From JBKBXU01 sp046313675 (lineage in GTDB: Bacteria > Bacteroidota > Bacteroidia > Cytophagales > Cytophagaceae): a DNA stretch of 9,928 nucleotides. Numbering within the stretch: the first letter of the stretch is position 1; every line of letters starts with the position of its first letter. The notes beneath the pieces were generated by a model. It was not told the DNA's origin, did no database searches, and worked only from the letters and a program-made list of their open reading frames with translations. Both the position numbers and the translations under genes were made by a program. Shown piece after piece: positions 1 to 6,344 of this stretch. The stretch spans positions 1 to 9,928 of the forward strand of contig JBKBXU010000161.1 of the NCBI GenBank assembly GCA_046313675.1, read 5' to 3'.

Positions 1-236
1 ACTGGGTATTCCTTTAAATAAAGGACAACGGCCTGTGCATTGACTTAGCAAAACACGGTGATAAGCTTTTTAAACTGCACAAAACTTTTCACGAACACCC
101 ACAAGCGAAAGGTTTTGGCTTATACATCACAAAAACACAAATAGAATCCTTAGGAGGAACAATTTCTGCGAAAAGCCTTCCCAAACAGGGTTCAATATTT
201 ACCGCCAGATTATATAATAAAAATAACCATGAATAA
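1..236 (+). pseudogene. 3' end of a sensor histidine kinase (HATPase_c domain), apparently frameshifted
   Basis: From position 18 one frame encodes the end of a histidine kinase ATP-binding domain. It shows a G1-like box (KDNGLCID), the KHGDKLF and KTFH segments, a G2 box (AKGFGLYITK), and the usual closing pattern ESLGGTIS followed by QGSIFTARL, with the stop at 234-236. Such domains bind ATP and phosphorylate a conserved His that relays phosphate to a response regulator. Two things are odd. The frame has a TAA at 15-17, while positions 1-18 read sensibly (TGYSFK) in another frame; adding one A to the AAATAAA run near 16-19 would join them as SFKIKDNG. The second Gly of the G1 box is Cys (TGC for GGC). 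This is either a decayed gene or a sequence error. The 3' end overlaps the response regulator start by 8 nt (ATGAATAA), so the two were probably translationally coupled. The family assignment is firm; the broken status is less certain. Confidence 0.65.
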
Positions 237-645
237 AATCAATACCCTTTACCTTGTTGATGATGACTCTATTTTTCAGTTCCTTACTTCAAAAATAATC
301 AAAGACACACAACTTGTTGATCAACTAAAAATCTTCTCAAACGGACTTGAAGCCATAAATTTCCTAAAATCAGTATCGGGAGATCCTGAAAAACTCCCGG
401 AAATAATATTACTTGATCTTGCCATGCCTATCATGGATGGATGGCAGTTTCTGGAAGAATATATGTTACTGCAGCCCAGACTTGGGAAGAAAATCGTTAT
501 ATACATTGTTTCTTCCTCCATAGACCCTTCCGACCTGCAAAGGGCTGCATCCATCAATGCCGTCACGGATTATGTGGTAAAACCCATATCTAAAGCAAAG
601 CTCATTGAACTTATAAAAAGTCTGGAAGCCGGAAGTAATCAATAA
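229..645 (+). CDS. single-domain response regulator (CheY-like receiver)
   Basis: This 138-aa protein is a lone receiver domain with no output domain. Visible landmarks are the acidic cluster Asp11-Asp13, the phosphoacceptor Asp63 in LLDLAMPIMDGWQFL, Ser95/Ser96 in the switch position (IVSSSIDP), and Lys118 followed by Pro119 (VVKPIS). In this family the Asp is phosphorylated by a partner kinase and the protein then acts through protein-protein contact or as a phosphorelay intermediate. The ATG lies inside the end of the kinase reading frame, and the 8-nt overlap makes that kinase the obvious partner. The motif MPxMDGWQFL is typical of Bacteroidota receivers found directly after PAS-type kinases. 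No promoter was seen between the two, so transcription should start upstream of the window. The target is unknown. If the kinase is really broken, this regulator may be orphaned or driven by another kinase. Confidence 0.93.
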   Translation: MNKINTLYLVDDDSIFQFLTSKIIKDTQLVDQLKIFSNGLEAINFLKSVSGDPEKLPEIILLDLAMPIMDGWQFLEEYMLLQPRLGKKIVIYIVSSSIDPSDLQRAASINAVTDYVVKPISKAKLIELIKSLEAGSNQ

Positions 646-657
646 ATATTTTCTATG

Positions 658-674
658 TTCAGGTTAAGCCTGAA
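658..674. other. weak hairpin after the response regulator
   Basis: TTCAGG and CCTGAA form 6-bp arms around a 5-nt loop, 13 nt after the response regulator stop. No T-run follows on either strand, so it is at best a weak terminator or a processing structure. Confidence 0.3.
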
Positions 675-697
675 GGTAAAAAATTACGAATAAACTT

Positions 698-800
698 ATT
701 TGGGACGCCCCCATGCGCATATCCTTGCGCCCACATCCCGATAGCTATCGGGACGTGTGGGGCGCCGCCCTTACCGATACAATGGCAATTTAATTTGGGA
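698..800. repeat. GC-rich palindromic repeat-like element flanked by 8-bp direct repeats
   Basis: A GC-rich block stands out in AT-rich intergenic DNA. Its core is a perfect 18-bp palindrome at 736-753 (TCCCGATAGCTATCGGGA). The pairing continues outward with small bulges: GCGCCCACA on the left is matched by CGTGTGGGGCGC on the right, giving a long hairpin over about 727-763. The word ATTTGGGA occurs at 698-705 and again at 793-800, just outside the block, as a target duplication would. From memory, CCCGATAGCTATCGGG palindromes are scattered between genes in many Bacteroidota; copy number cannot be checked here. It could be a REP-type or small non-autonomous element, or a bidirectional transcription stop between the converging units on either side. 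Confidence 0.5.
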
Positions 801-828
801 GGCACCTAAAGTTAAATCAGAATTCGCA

Positions 829-847
829 AGCCGAATGCAATTCGGCT
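829..847. other. hairpin with 8-bp arms between convergent genes
   Basis: AGCCGAAT and ATTCGGCT pair perfectly around a 3-nt loop. It lies about 65 nt past the stop of the leftward membrane-protein operon. It has no clear T-run on the minus side, so a role as terminator is possible but not shown. Confidence 0.4.
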
Positions 848-912
848 CTACTCCTGCTTATTACGTTCAATCTGCAAGATTTAAGATTCCTGCTTAACAC
901 AAATTAACACTT

Positions 913-1476
913 TTATAAAAAATTCCTTAGCACATAAATAATAGATTGAACCAATATCAAAAGAAGAATACTTCTTTCCCCCGTACTGGTATAACTTCGG
1001 TTTATAAGAATTGTGGCAGCAAGTCCAGCGATAGGGTAATTCAACAAACCGGCATAGTGCAGGTAACTCTGTTCTAAATTAAAAGGTATAAGCACCTGTA
1101 TAAGAATAACAATACCAAGTGCCAAATGAAAAGGCTTTACTTCCTTTCGTCTGTTTTGAACTGCATTCCAAACCAAGACAAATCCTGCCAATACACTTCC
1201 TACCAATCCAAGTACCGAAGCCTGACCGTATCCGGGCAAATGCCAAATTGCCAGCAGCGCACCGATAACCGGAACAAGGTTCAAAACCAGAATTATGATG
1301 TAGATGTAAAAAGCACCCTTTAATTCCTTTATCAGGTGAATTACCAAGACAATTAAGGATAAATAAAAACACGTAAGTACTATATCGCCTGCCGTGGTCT
1401 TAAAACCTATAATAAATTTTCCAATCAGGTAAATTCCTATTGGAAGCATTGCTAAAATCTTTGTTAGTAATTTCAT
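913..1476 (-). CDS. polytopic membrane protein of unknown function
   Basis: This 187-aa, strongly hydrophobic protein has about seven predicted membrane segments, near residues 7-25, 31-49, 55-78, 85-106, 116-132, 138-158 and 168-184. The loops are short, and one basic cytoplasmic-looking loop (QNRRKEVK, 107-114) suggests an inside position there. There is no catalytic motif that I recognise and I cannot assign it to a named family. The ATG follows the stop of the upstream TMEM14-like gene by 9 nt, so the two are almost certainly co-transcribed and may act together in the inner membrane. The hydrophobic pattern and the paired gene argue that the ORF is real. The rightward ORFs on the other strand over this stretch are shadows. 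Confidence 0.8.
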   Translation of the reverse strand: MKLLTKILAMLPIGIYLIGKFIIGFKTTAGDIVLTCFYLSLIVLVIHLIKELKGAFYIYIIILVLNLVPVIGALLAIWHLPGYGQASVLGLVGSVLAGFVLVWNAVQNRRKEVKPFHLALGIVILIQVLIPFNLEQSYLHYAGLLNYPIAGLAATILINRSYTSTGERSILLLILVQSIIYVLRNFL

Positions 1477-1485
1477 ATTACATAC

Positions 1486-1857
1486 TTAATACAACCTGAA
1501 CCATAAACACCACCACGAAACCACAGCCATCAACGATATAATCATAAAGGCTATACCTTTTTTCTTTACCTCTTCCTGTTTGTTTGAAATCATCTCCATG
1601 AGAACGAATAGCGTTTTCGTGCTTCTCCATGAGAAAACAATAAACAGGCCCAGCGCCAATACCACTCCTCCTACTCTGGCCCATTCCGCATTCTGAGAAA
1701 CAAAATACGCCAGTACCAAACCCATAATTCCGGCAGTCCCTCCCGAAACAAGAGCAGTTTTTGCCTTAAACCCTATAAAAACAACAGCCGTTATCCCACA
1801 AAGAATTAAAAATAATCCATAGAAAATGAGCAGGCTACTTACGAGTTGACAAACCAT
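1486..1857 (-). CDS. small membrane protein, TMEM14-like
   Basis: This is a 123-aa protein if read from the ATG at 1857. An in-frame GTG at 1881 would add 8 residues (RFNFILH follows that start) but has no better ribosome site. There are about four membrane segments: the N-terminal 20 residues, then helices within GGTAGIMGLVLAYFVS, VGGVVLALGLFIVFSW and AFMIISLMAVVSWW. The stretch FIGFKAKTALVSGG followed by a Gly-rich helix, then a helix and a basic SWRSTKT turn, resembles the TMEM14/UPF0136 family (pattern GY-KAGS-SL-AG). That family is found from bacteria to mitochondria and its bacterial role is not established. The Lys-rich segment NKQEEVKKKG sits before the last helix. It is the first gene of the leftward pair with the 187-aa membrane protein and diverges from the antitoxin-like gene. 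The assignment is by pattern only. Confidence 0.72.
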   Translation of the reverse strand: MVCQLVSSLLIFYGLFLILCGITAVVFIGFKAKTALVSGGTAGIMGLVLAYFVSQNAEWARVGGVVLALGLFIVFSWRSTKTLFVLMEMISNKQEEVKKKGIAFMIISLMAVVSWWCLWFRLY

Positions 1858-1902
1858 ATGCAAAATAAAATTAAAGCGCACATACAGTGCGATGTCTTGA
1901 TC

Positions 1903-1910
1903 TACCTTTG
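1903..1910 (+). promoter_or_regulatory. Bacteroidota -7 box (TACCTTTG) for the antitoxin-like gene
   Basis: TACCTTTG matches the Bacteroidota -7 consensus TAnnTTTG and lies 45 nt before the ATG at 1956, which gives a short leader. No TTG is present at the usual -33 distance, so only the -7 half is supported. Confidence 0.4.
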
Positions 1911-1955
1911 AATTAAGTTAAAGGTATCAATTATTCCATTATAAACAGTAAGCAT

Positions 1956-2147
1956 ATGAAAAATCTGAATTTTATCGTAAATGAAAAAGGTGAAAAAACC
2001 GCCATTGTTCTTCCCATCCAACCTTATGGTGACGACTTAAGTGGTCTCCTTGAAGCACTGGAGGGAATATTAAAAGAACATGAAAATGAGTTTTATAAAA
2101 AGCTTATGCAGAAAACACGGGAGTTTGTGATGGTGGAGGATTTTTAA
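1956..2147 (+). CDS. solo antitoxin-like small protein (Phd/YefM- or RelB-type N-terminus)
   Basis: This is a 63-aa protein. Its N-terminal half, FIVNEKGEKTAIVLPIQPY, matches the opening strand pattern of many short type II antitoxins (a DE/NEKGEKTAVVLPIxEY-like motif, the DNA-binding and dimerisation part). The C-terminal half is an amphipathic, charged helix (LEALEGILKEHENEFYKKLMQ), as expected for a toxin-wrapping tail. No toxin ORF follows: the next feature is a hairpin terminator 20 nt downstream. It also has its own -7 box, so it appears to be a monocistronic unit. It could be a solo antitoxin left after toxin loss, an antitoxin acting against a toxin elsewhere, or an unrelated small regulator. 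The ATG at 1956 is the only sensible start. It is real by pattern and context, but its function is inferred. Confidence 0.7.
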   Translation: MKNLNFIVNEKGEKTAIVLPIQPYGDDLSGLLEALEGILKEHENEFYKKLMQKTREFVMVEDF

Positions 2148-2166
2148 ACAAACTTGCCTTACCAAC

Positions 2167-2200
2167 AACCCTTCCGGGATTGTCCTGGAAGGGTTTATTT
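2167..2200 (+). terminator. intrinsic terminator after the antitoxin-like gene
   Basis: AACCCTTCC (2167-2175) pairs with GGAAGGGTT (2187-2195). The inner GGGA and TCCT extend the stem to 13 bp, with one G-T pair, around a TTG loop. TATTT follows. It lies 20 nt after the stop codon. Confidence 0.8.
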
Positions 2201-2267
2201 CTAACAGAACCTACTTATTATTTACCTTAAGAGGTGGTAGCTATTCCTAAACTATTTATATTTAAAA

Positions 2268-2387
2268 ATGGAAAAAATCAGAATAGTCGTAGAAATAACC
2301 AATTCAACCTATACTGCCATGGCAGAGCAATACCCGGTAAGGACAACAAGTACTGACCTGAAACAACTAAAAATTAAATTTGCTTAA
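2268..2387 (+). pseudogene. 39-aa HicB-like antitoxin N-terminal fragment
   Basis: An ATG-started ORF of 39 codons begins MEKIRIVVEITNSTYTAMAE and continues QYPVRTTSTDLKQLKIKF before TAA. The order of a short KIRVVIE strand, a turn with a Tyr, a second strand ending in AE, then TT-x-T-DLKQL, follows the N-terminus of HicB-type antitoxins (a partial RNase H-like fold). Full HicB proteins are roughly twice as long or more and carry a DNA-binding domain. Here the reading stops where the first helix should begin, and nothing similar is found in other frames just downstream. No HicA-like ORF is next to it, nor a -7 box before it. It is best read as a degraded remnant; a genuine micro-protein is possible. 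Confidence 0.4.
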
Positions 2388-2600
2388 TCTCTTAAAAATT
2401 AATTTTAATAAACCAAACTTGATATAAAACACCTAAAATTACAATTTAACCTCCCTTAGTAAAACCACGACTCCCTATCCTGGCAGCAAGCGAAGAAAAA
2501 GTTGGAAAAGCTGAGGGGGGAGAATAGTTGAATTTTAAGTTTTACATGTTAAGTTTTAAATTGAATAAAGATAGAGCTAAGCGCTTAAACTGTTATTTAA

Positions 2601-2640
2601 TACCCCATCGGGGTAGAAATATCTGCTCCGTAGGATCTAC
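2601..2640. repeat. repeat-like hairpin segment (TACCCC-ATC-GGGGTA)
   Basis: TACCCC and GGGGTA form perfect 6-bp arms around ATC (2601-2615), followed by AGAAATATCTGCTCCGTAGG. The word pattern CCCATCGGGG, then AATAT, then CCGTAGG resembles short intergenic repeats that I associate from memory with Cytophagales genomes. Copies elsewhere cannot be checked in this window. Confidence 0.35.
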
Positions 2641-2705
2641 CTGTGATTGGCTTGTGAAAACATTCCGCTCCTCAGTTTATTAATCTTTACAAATTATTTA
2701 CCTAC

Positions 2706-2729
2706 AAGGCAGGAGAAAACTCCTGCCTT
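2706..2729. terminator. strong hairpin terminator at the end of the T9SS gene
   Basis: AAGGCAGGAG (2706-2715) and CTCCTGCCTT (2720-2729) give a perfect 10-bp stem with a 4-nt AAAA loop, 6 nt past the stop of the leftward 1113-aa gene. Position argues for terminating that gene. However, the T-rich tail (TCTTCTTTATTT) lies on the plus side, so it is probably bidirectional or also stops rightward transcripts. Confidence 0.7.
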
Positions 2730-2735
2730 TCTTCT

Positions 2736-5700
2736 TTATTTAACATCAATTTTTTCTGTAAACCGCCCCTGATCAGTTTCAATAGTCATCATGACGATCC
2801 CTTTCAGGTGGGTATTGATGGTTGTTCCATAATGAACCTCTGTTCTTCCCAAAGCATCGGTCAGCATGACTTCTTTAACTTGATAAGGGCTAAAAATAGT
2901 CAGAGAGCCTTGCGAAGGAACTGGGCCAACGCTTATCCCCACACTGGAGGCTTTTCTTACTCCGGTAGCCTGATCTACCCTTAATGTGCCATTGGCAAAA
3001 CTAAAGTCATAATTATTGGCATCCATAGAGCCCACACTTATAAAAATAGGATAATTGCCTGCCGGACTTAGGTTATCTGCATCACACACTATTTCGGGTT
3101 CACCGTATATCACATCATTATCATCATCAAACTTAAACCCTGAGGCTGACCAGGTAAACACAGGGTTTGACTCTCCTGTCAACCTTTGCTTATCATCCGC
3201 TGTAACAGATAACAGTGCTTTATGTATAACATAACTACCGCTTTCAAATTCAAAGTGGTAGTTATTGGAACTTAATGTTCCTTCAGATACCGCTATCGCA
3301 TAAATACCGGCATCTCTGCCACCGTTTACACCAGTTTCCGCTTCTCCGGAAACATCGGCTTCAGTATCATTATAAACAAAGCCTTCAAACTGGTATGTAA
3401 ATACAGGAACTGCATCTCCATAAGTGGACTCCTTATCATCCGCAATTATTTTCAATAAAGCTTTATGAACCGTCAGAACTCCCTCTTCAAAAGCTAGCGT
3501 GTAATTATTCGCATGCAAAGTGCCTTCTGAAACAAGTATGTCATAAACTCCTGCCCCTGCTCCTTCTTCAGGAGCAGTAAACACAACTTCCCCGGAAAGT
3601 ACAGATTCATTATCATCGTACATTAATCCTTCGGCGTGATAGGTAAATTCAGGGTTGGTTTCACCATAAATTATCTCCTTATCATCTGCCTTTATAGTTA
3701 GAGGGGCTTTTTCTATGTATACAGACTGAATAACTTCCTCTGCTGCGTGGAAATTGGCAGCTCCTTCCTGTTTTGCTTTAAGGGTTACTGTCCCTGTACT
3801 TTTAATAATTACCGTTCCATCAGATATACTAAGGACATTTTCATCCGAACTTATAAAAGTTGCGGGTAAGCCCGAGGTTGTCAAAGCTTCAGGACTGAAG
3901 GCATTATCACCATAACGCAATACTTCAGGCATCAGGAAAGATAAAATCCTTTGGCTAGTCTTGATGTTGCTCCCTAAAGCAAAGTTCTCATCAAAGGAAT
4001 TTACCACCTTGTTTGATGTTGTATTGGTAATAATGGCTGAATTATAATCAAAGAAAATATGTGCCCGATTCTCTATTCGCGTACCTACGGCCAATTCATC
4101 CTTTGCTTTTATGCTGAAATCTATATAACCATGCGACTTTGGCTCATTGCTTGTGGAGTCTGGAAGGTCAATGCCCCCGAAGATAAAAGTAAGGATTTTT
4201 CGATCGGTTCCCGCTACTTCTAATTTGCAGTTATGTGAAGTACCATGAAATTTAAAAGTACTGAAATCAAGATTGGCATCTAAGGTATCTACGACCACGA
4301 CGGTATAAGCCACATCCGTTCCGGTATTTTGAAACCTGATCTTATAGTCAAAATTCGTGGACTGCAACACTTTATTTTCTTCCCCAAAACCTTCCGGAGT
4401 GACAAGCTTGTCATTGGGATCATAGCTGTCGATGATAGGCATGCAATGCTTAGACTCAGTATAGGATACAGGTAGCGGAAAGTTATTTACATGCCCATGA
4501 GAAAACTCTCCGGTTTCAGGATCGGCACATCCTTCCATTGCAAGATAAGCATAGCTATAATCCGGGTGATAAGGAGACTGATCAGCTTCAATACGTAAGG
4601 TTGCACCGTTTACAGGAACCGTTACCCTGAAAGAGTCCTCAGCAGCTATTTTATACCTGCCGATACGCACCAGCTCATCATCTAAAAAGATACGATATTC
4701 CAGAGAGTCGCTCATATCACCCGTGCCAATGTTGTGGAAATAGGTATCGATTTCACCATCTTGGCAAGTTCCCTGAATGCGGACATCAGAATTATCCCAA
4801 TCGGCATAGGTAAAGCACTCCCCATGCGGAGAGATGATTGCTTTGGTGCATTGTGTCAGGCCACGTATTTCTTCCTGCCAGCATATGACAGAGTCCACTA
4901 TGGAGATTACTCCGGATCCTAAACCGACAACAGTTCCAAGATTGTAGAACAAGGTATCACCATCCCTCCTGTTCCAGGCAGGCACAGAAGAAATAGCATA
5001 GACGTACTCAGGCATAATCACTTTAACCTCGGCATTCTCTGCCTGTAATCTCCCGTGGTTACGATAAAGCACTCTTGTGTTGCTTCTAAAGCATCTCCTT
5101 CGTCGATCGGAAGAAACCAATACCCGTAAATCAGAACATTCATTAATAGTTAGACCAAAGTTATTAGCTGTTCGTGTTTGATTGTTTCCGGCAAAAGAAA
5201 CACTCAATTCATTGGATGATGGACATGTAATGGAAGAATTGTTTCGGGAAAAACTATTAGTTTCTATAGATAAAGTATACGTAGCTGATCCACCCGGTAG
5301 AAAAATCTCATAATTACCATTAGCATCAGTAACTCCTGAATATCCAAGATTTGTTCTGACATTGATTCCTGCTAATCCTTTTTCACCCGTATTAAATACG
5401 CAGTTATTGTTTATGTCATTATAAACTCTACCTCTTATAGTATTAGCTCCAACACCTTCATGTTGAAAATAACCCCTGGTGTCCCCAACTGTTATAGGAT
5501 AATTGGGAATATTTTCTACATATACATCTAAATAAGAACCACTGCGAATTTTACAGTATCCATAATATTTCTGTGCATTTTTTGTAAATGAAAATGCAAA
5601 GTATTCATCATATTTATGAGAAGACACAGAAAAACCCTGCCTGCATGAATTATGAGGAACTACTATTTCAGAAGTGGTTCTTGCTAGCTCTATATTAGGA

Positions 5701-6077
5701 CTTGAACCTGTCAAAAAAGCCTGATCTACTAAAGTATTTAAAGAAGCTATTTTTAAGATTGGAAAACCTAAAGTTTGCGTTATAATTTCAGTCCAATAAT
5801 TATAACTATCTCCATTACAATAACCTGTAGATGAAGAAGAAGCAGTCCCATTACAATTAATAAGAAGTTGAAAATCCGTGACCCCATCACCATCTAAATC
5901 AAAAGGATAATTATAATGAGAATTATGCATTGTTCCTGGAGATATGGGAACAAAACAGTAAGGGAGAGAATAAGTATTGTAAATTATACGACATTCTGAA
6001 GAAAAGGAAAGAAAAAGAATAAATATAAAAGTAAGGCTGCATTTAAGGAATTGTCTTCTCATAAAAATATTTTTCAT
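2736..6077 (-). CDS. large secreted multidomain protein with MBG repeats and T9SS C-terminal sorting domain
   Basis: This is an 1113-aa extracellular protein. Residues 1-29 are a signal peptide (basic start, then LTFIFILFLSF). A Cys-rich N-terminal region carries a possible Ca-binding loop DLDGDGVTDF (60-69). About 214-262 is an SdrD-B/carboxypeptidase-like repeat (GRVYNDINNNC, then GVTDANGNYEIFLPGG). About 549-692 is the Bacteroidota DUF11/DUF7619-like domain, opening with YDPNDK and ending in the FFDYN motif followed by NTTSNKV. About 708-790 is an Ig-like unit of the type that precedes MBG repeats, and 791-1036 are three MBG units (ADDK, then YG, later NNY). About 1046-1113 is a Por-type sorting domain (GPVPSQGSLTI, LTDALGRTEVH, TEKIDVK). 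The family pattern implies Sec export, passage through T9SS and cell-surface anchoring or release; adhesion is an inference. The sorting domain is slightly off consensus (GPVPSQG where NPxxG is usual; GIVMMTI where GIYLVRI is usual). The ATG follows TAA directly and no Shine-Dalgarno is seen. Confidence 0.93.
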   Translation of the reverse strand: MKNIFMRRQFLKCSLTFIFILFLSFSSECRIIYNTYSLPYCFVPISPGTMHNSHYNYPFDLDGDGVTDFQLLINCNGTASSSSTGYCNGDSYNYWTEIITQTLGFPILKIASLNTLVDQAFLTGSSPNIELARTTSEIVVPHNSCRQGFSVSSHKYDEYFAFSFTKNAQKYYGYCKIRSGSYLDVYVENIPNYPITVGDTRGYFQHEGVGANTIRGRVYNDINNNCVFNTGEKGLAGINVRTNLGYSGVTDANGNYEIFLPGGSATYTLSIETNSFSRNNSSITCPSSNELSVSFAGNNQTRTANNFGLTINECSDLRVLVSSDRRRRCFRSNTRVLYRNHGRLQAENAEVKVIMPEYVYAISSVPAWNRRDGDTLFYNLGTVVGLGSGVISIVDSVICWQEEIRGLTQCTKAIISPHGECFTYADWDNSDVRIQGTCQDGEIDTYFHNIGTGDMSDSLEYRIFLDDELVRIGRYKIAAEDSFRVTVPVNGATLRIEADQSPYHPDYSYAYLAMEGCADPETGEFSHGHVNNFPLPVSYTESKHCMPIIDSYDPNDKLVTPEGFGEENKVLQSTNFDYKIRFQNTGTDVAYTVVVVDTLDANLDFSTFKFHGTSHNCKLEVAGTDRKILTFIFGGIDLPDSTSNEPKSHGYIDFSIKAKDELAVGTRIENRAHIFFDYNSAIITNTTSNKVVNSFDENFALGSNIKTSQRILSFLMPEVLRYGDNAFSPEALTTSGLPATFISSDENVLSISDGTVIIKSTGTVTLKAKQEGAANFHAAEEVIQSVYIEKAPLTIKADDKEIIYGETNPEFTYHAEGLMYDDNESVLSGEVVFTAPEEGAGAGVYDILVSEGTLHANNYTLAFEEGVLTVHKALLKIIADDKESTYGDAVPVFTYQFEGFVYNDTEADVSGEAETGVNGGRDAGIYAIAVSEGTLSSNNYHFEFESGSYVIHKALLSVTADDKQRLTGESNPVFTWSASGFKFDDDNDVIYGEPEIVCDADNLSPAGNYPIFISVGSMDANNYDFSFANGTLRVDQATGVRKASSVGISVGPVPSQGSLTIFSPYQVKEVMLTDALGRTEVHYGTTINTHLKGIVMMTIETDQGRFTEKIDVK
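2970..3707 (-). repeat. three tandem MBG-type repeats inside the T9SS protein gene
   Basis: Three units of about 81-82 codons (roughly 3707-3462, 3461-3219 and 3218-2970) share the pattern KAxLxIxADDK, YG/TG, NPxFTY, a DDN/NDT turn, SGE, AGxYxIxVSEGTL, NNYxxxFExG and LxVxK. The third is the most diverged: it has RLTGES instead of YGE and no ADVSGE-type element. Known MBG units are surface beta-rich modules that extend adhesin-like proteins. Confidence 0.85.
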
Positions 6078-6132
6078 TTAAAATTCATTATAGTTTATGA
6101 CAATCCAATGATGCATACCCATTCTTCCTTAC

Positions 6133-6166
6133 CAAATATATTAACACCAGATCCTTCATAGACAAA
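6133..6166 (-). promoter_or_regulatory. candidate Bacteroidota promoter for the T9SS protein gene
   Basis: On the minus strand TATATTTG (6140-6133) matches the -7 consensus TAnnTTTG. A TTTG (6166-6163) lies 22 nt upstream as a -33 box, within the range reported for Bacteroidota (about 17-23). It is the only TAnnTTTG in the 267-nt gap and leaves a leader of about 50 nt before the ATG at 6077. Confidence 0.5.
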
Positions 6167-6344
6167 AAAATTTACTTATTGCTATTAATATTACTAATTA
6201 GCATAAAGGTAACCTGGTTAGAAAGAAAAAAATATTAAAAATTAAAAAACACCCATATAGTAATTCAGTTGGCTAACAAAGTTCCAGGTCACTGAAAGAA
6301 TTGGCCTCAAATCTTAAATGCTTCCATATTATCACCTACTAAAT

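Larger units (their letters stand above)
2388..2735. other. intergenic stretch without a supported gene
   Basis: Between the HicB-like fragment and the stop of the leftward T9SS gene I see no credible gene. The stretch holds an AT-rich part with two copies of TTAAGTTTTA (about 2534 and 2549), a 10-bp palindrome TAAGCGCTTA (2578-2587), a repeat-like hairpin at 2601-2615 and a strong hairpin at 2706-2729. A 45-codon ORF from 2546 runs straight through the repeat and looks spurious. Confidence 0.6.

Noticed and set aside
1126..1684. Several short ORFs overlapping the two membrane protein genes
   Set aside because: They overlap the hydrophobic, co-directional minus-strand genes and show no family pattern.
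2546..2683. 45-codon rightward ORF in the intergenic region
   Set aside because: It crosses the repeat-like hairpin and has no promoter box, family pattern or neighbour support.
2970..3707. Tandem repeat structure that could suggest a CRISPR array or satellite
   Set aside because: The period of about 245 nt is codon-level similarity between MBG protein modules inside one ORF, with no identical short repeats or spacers.
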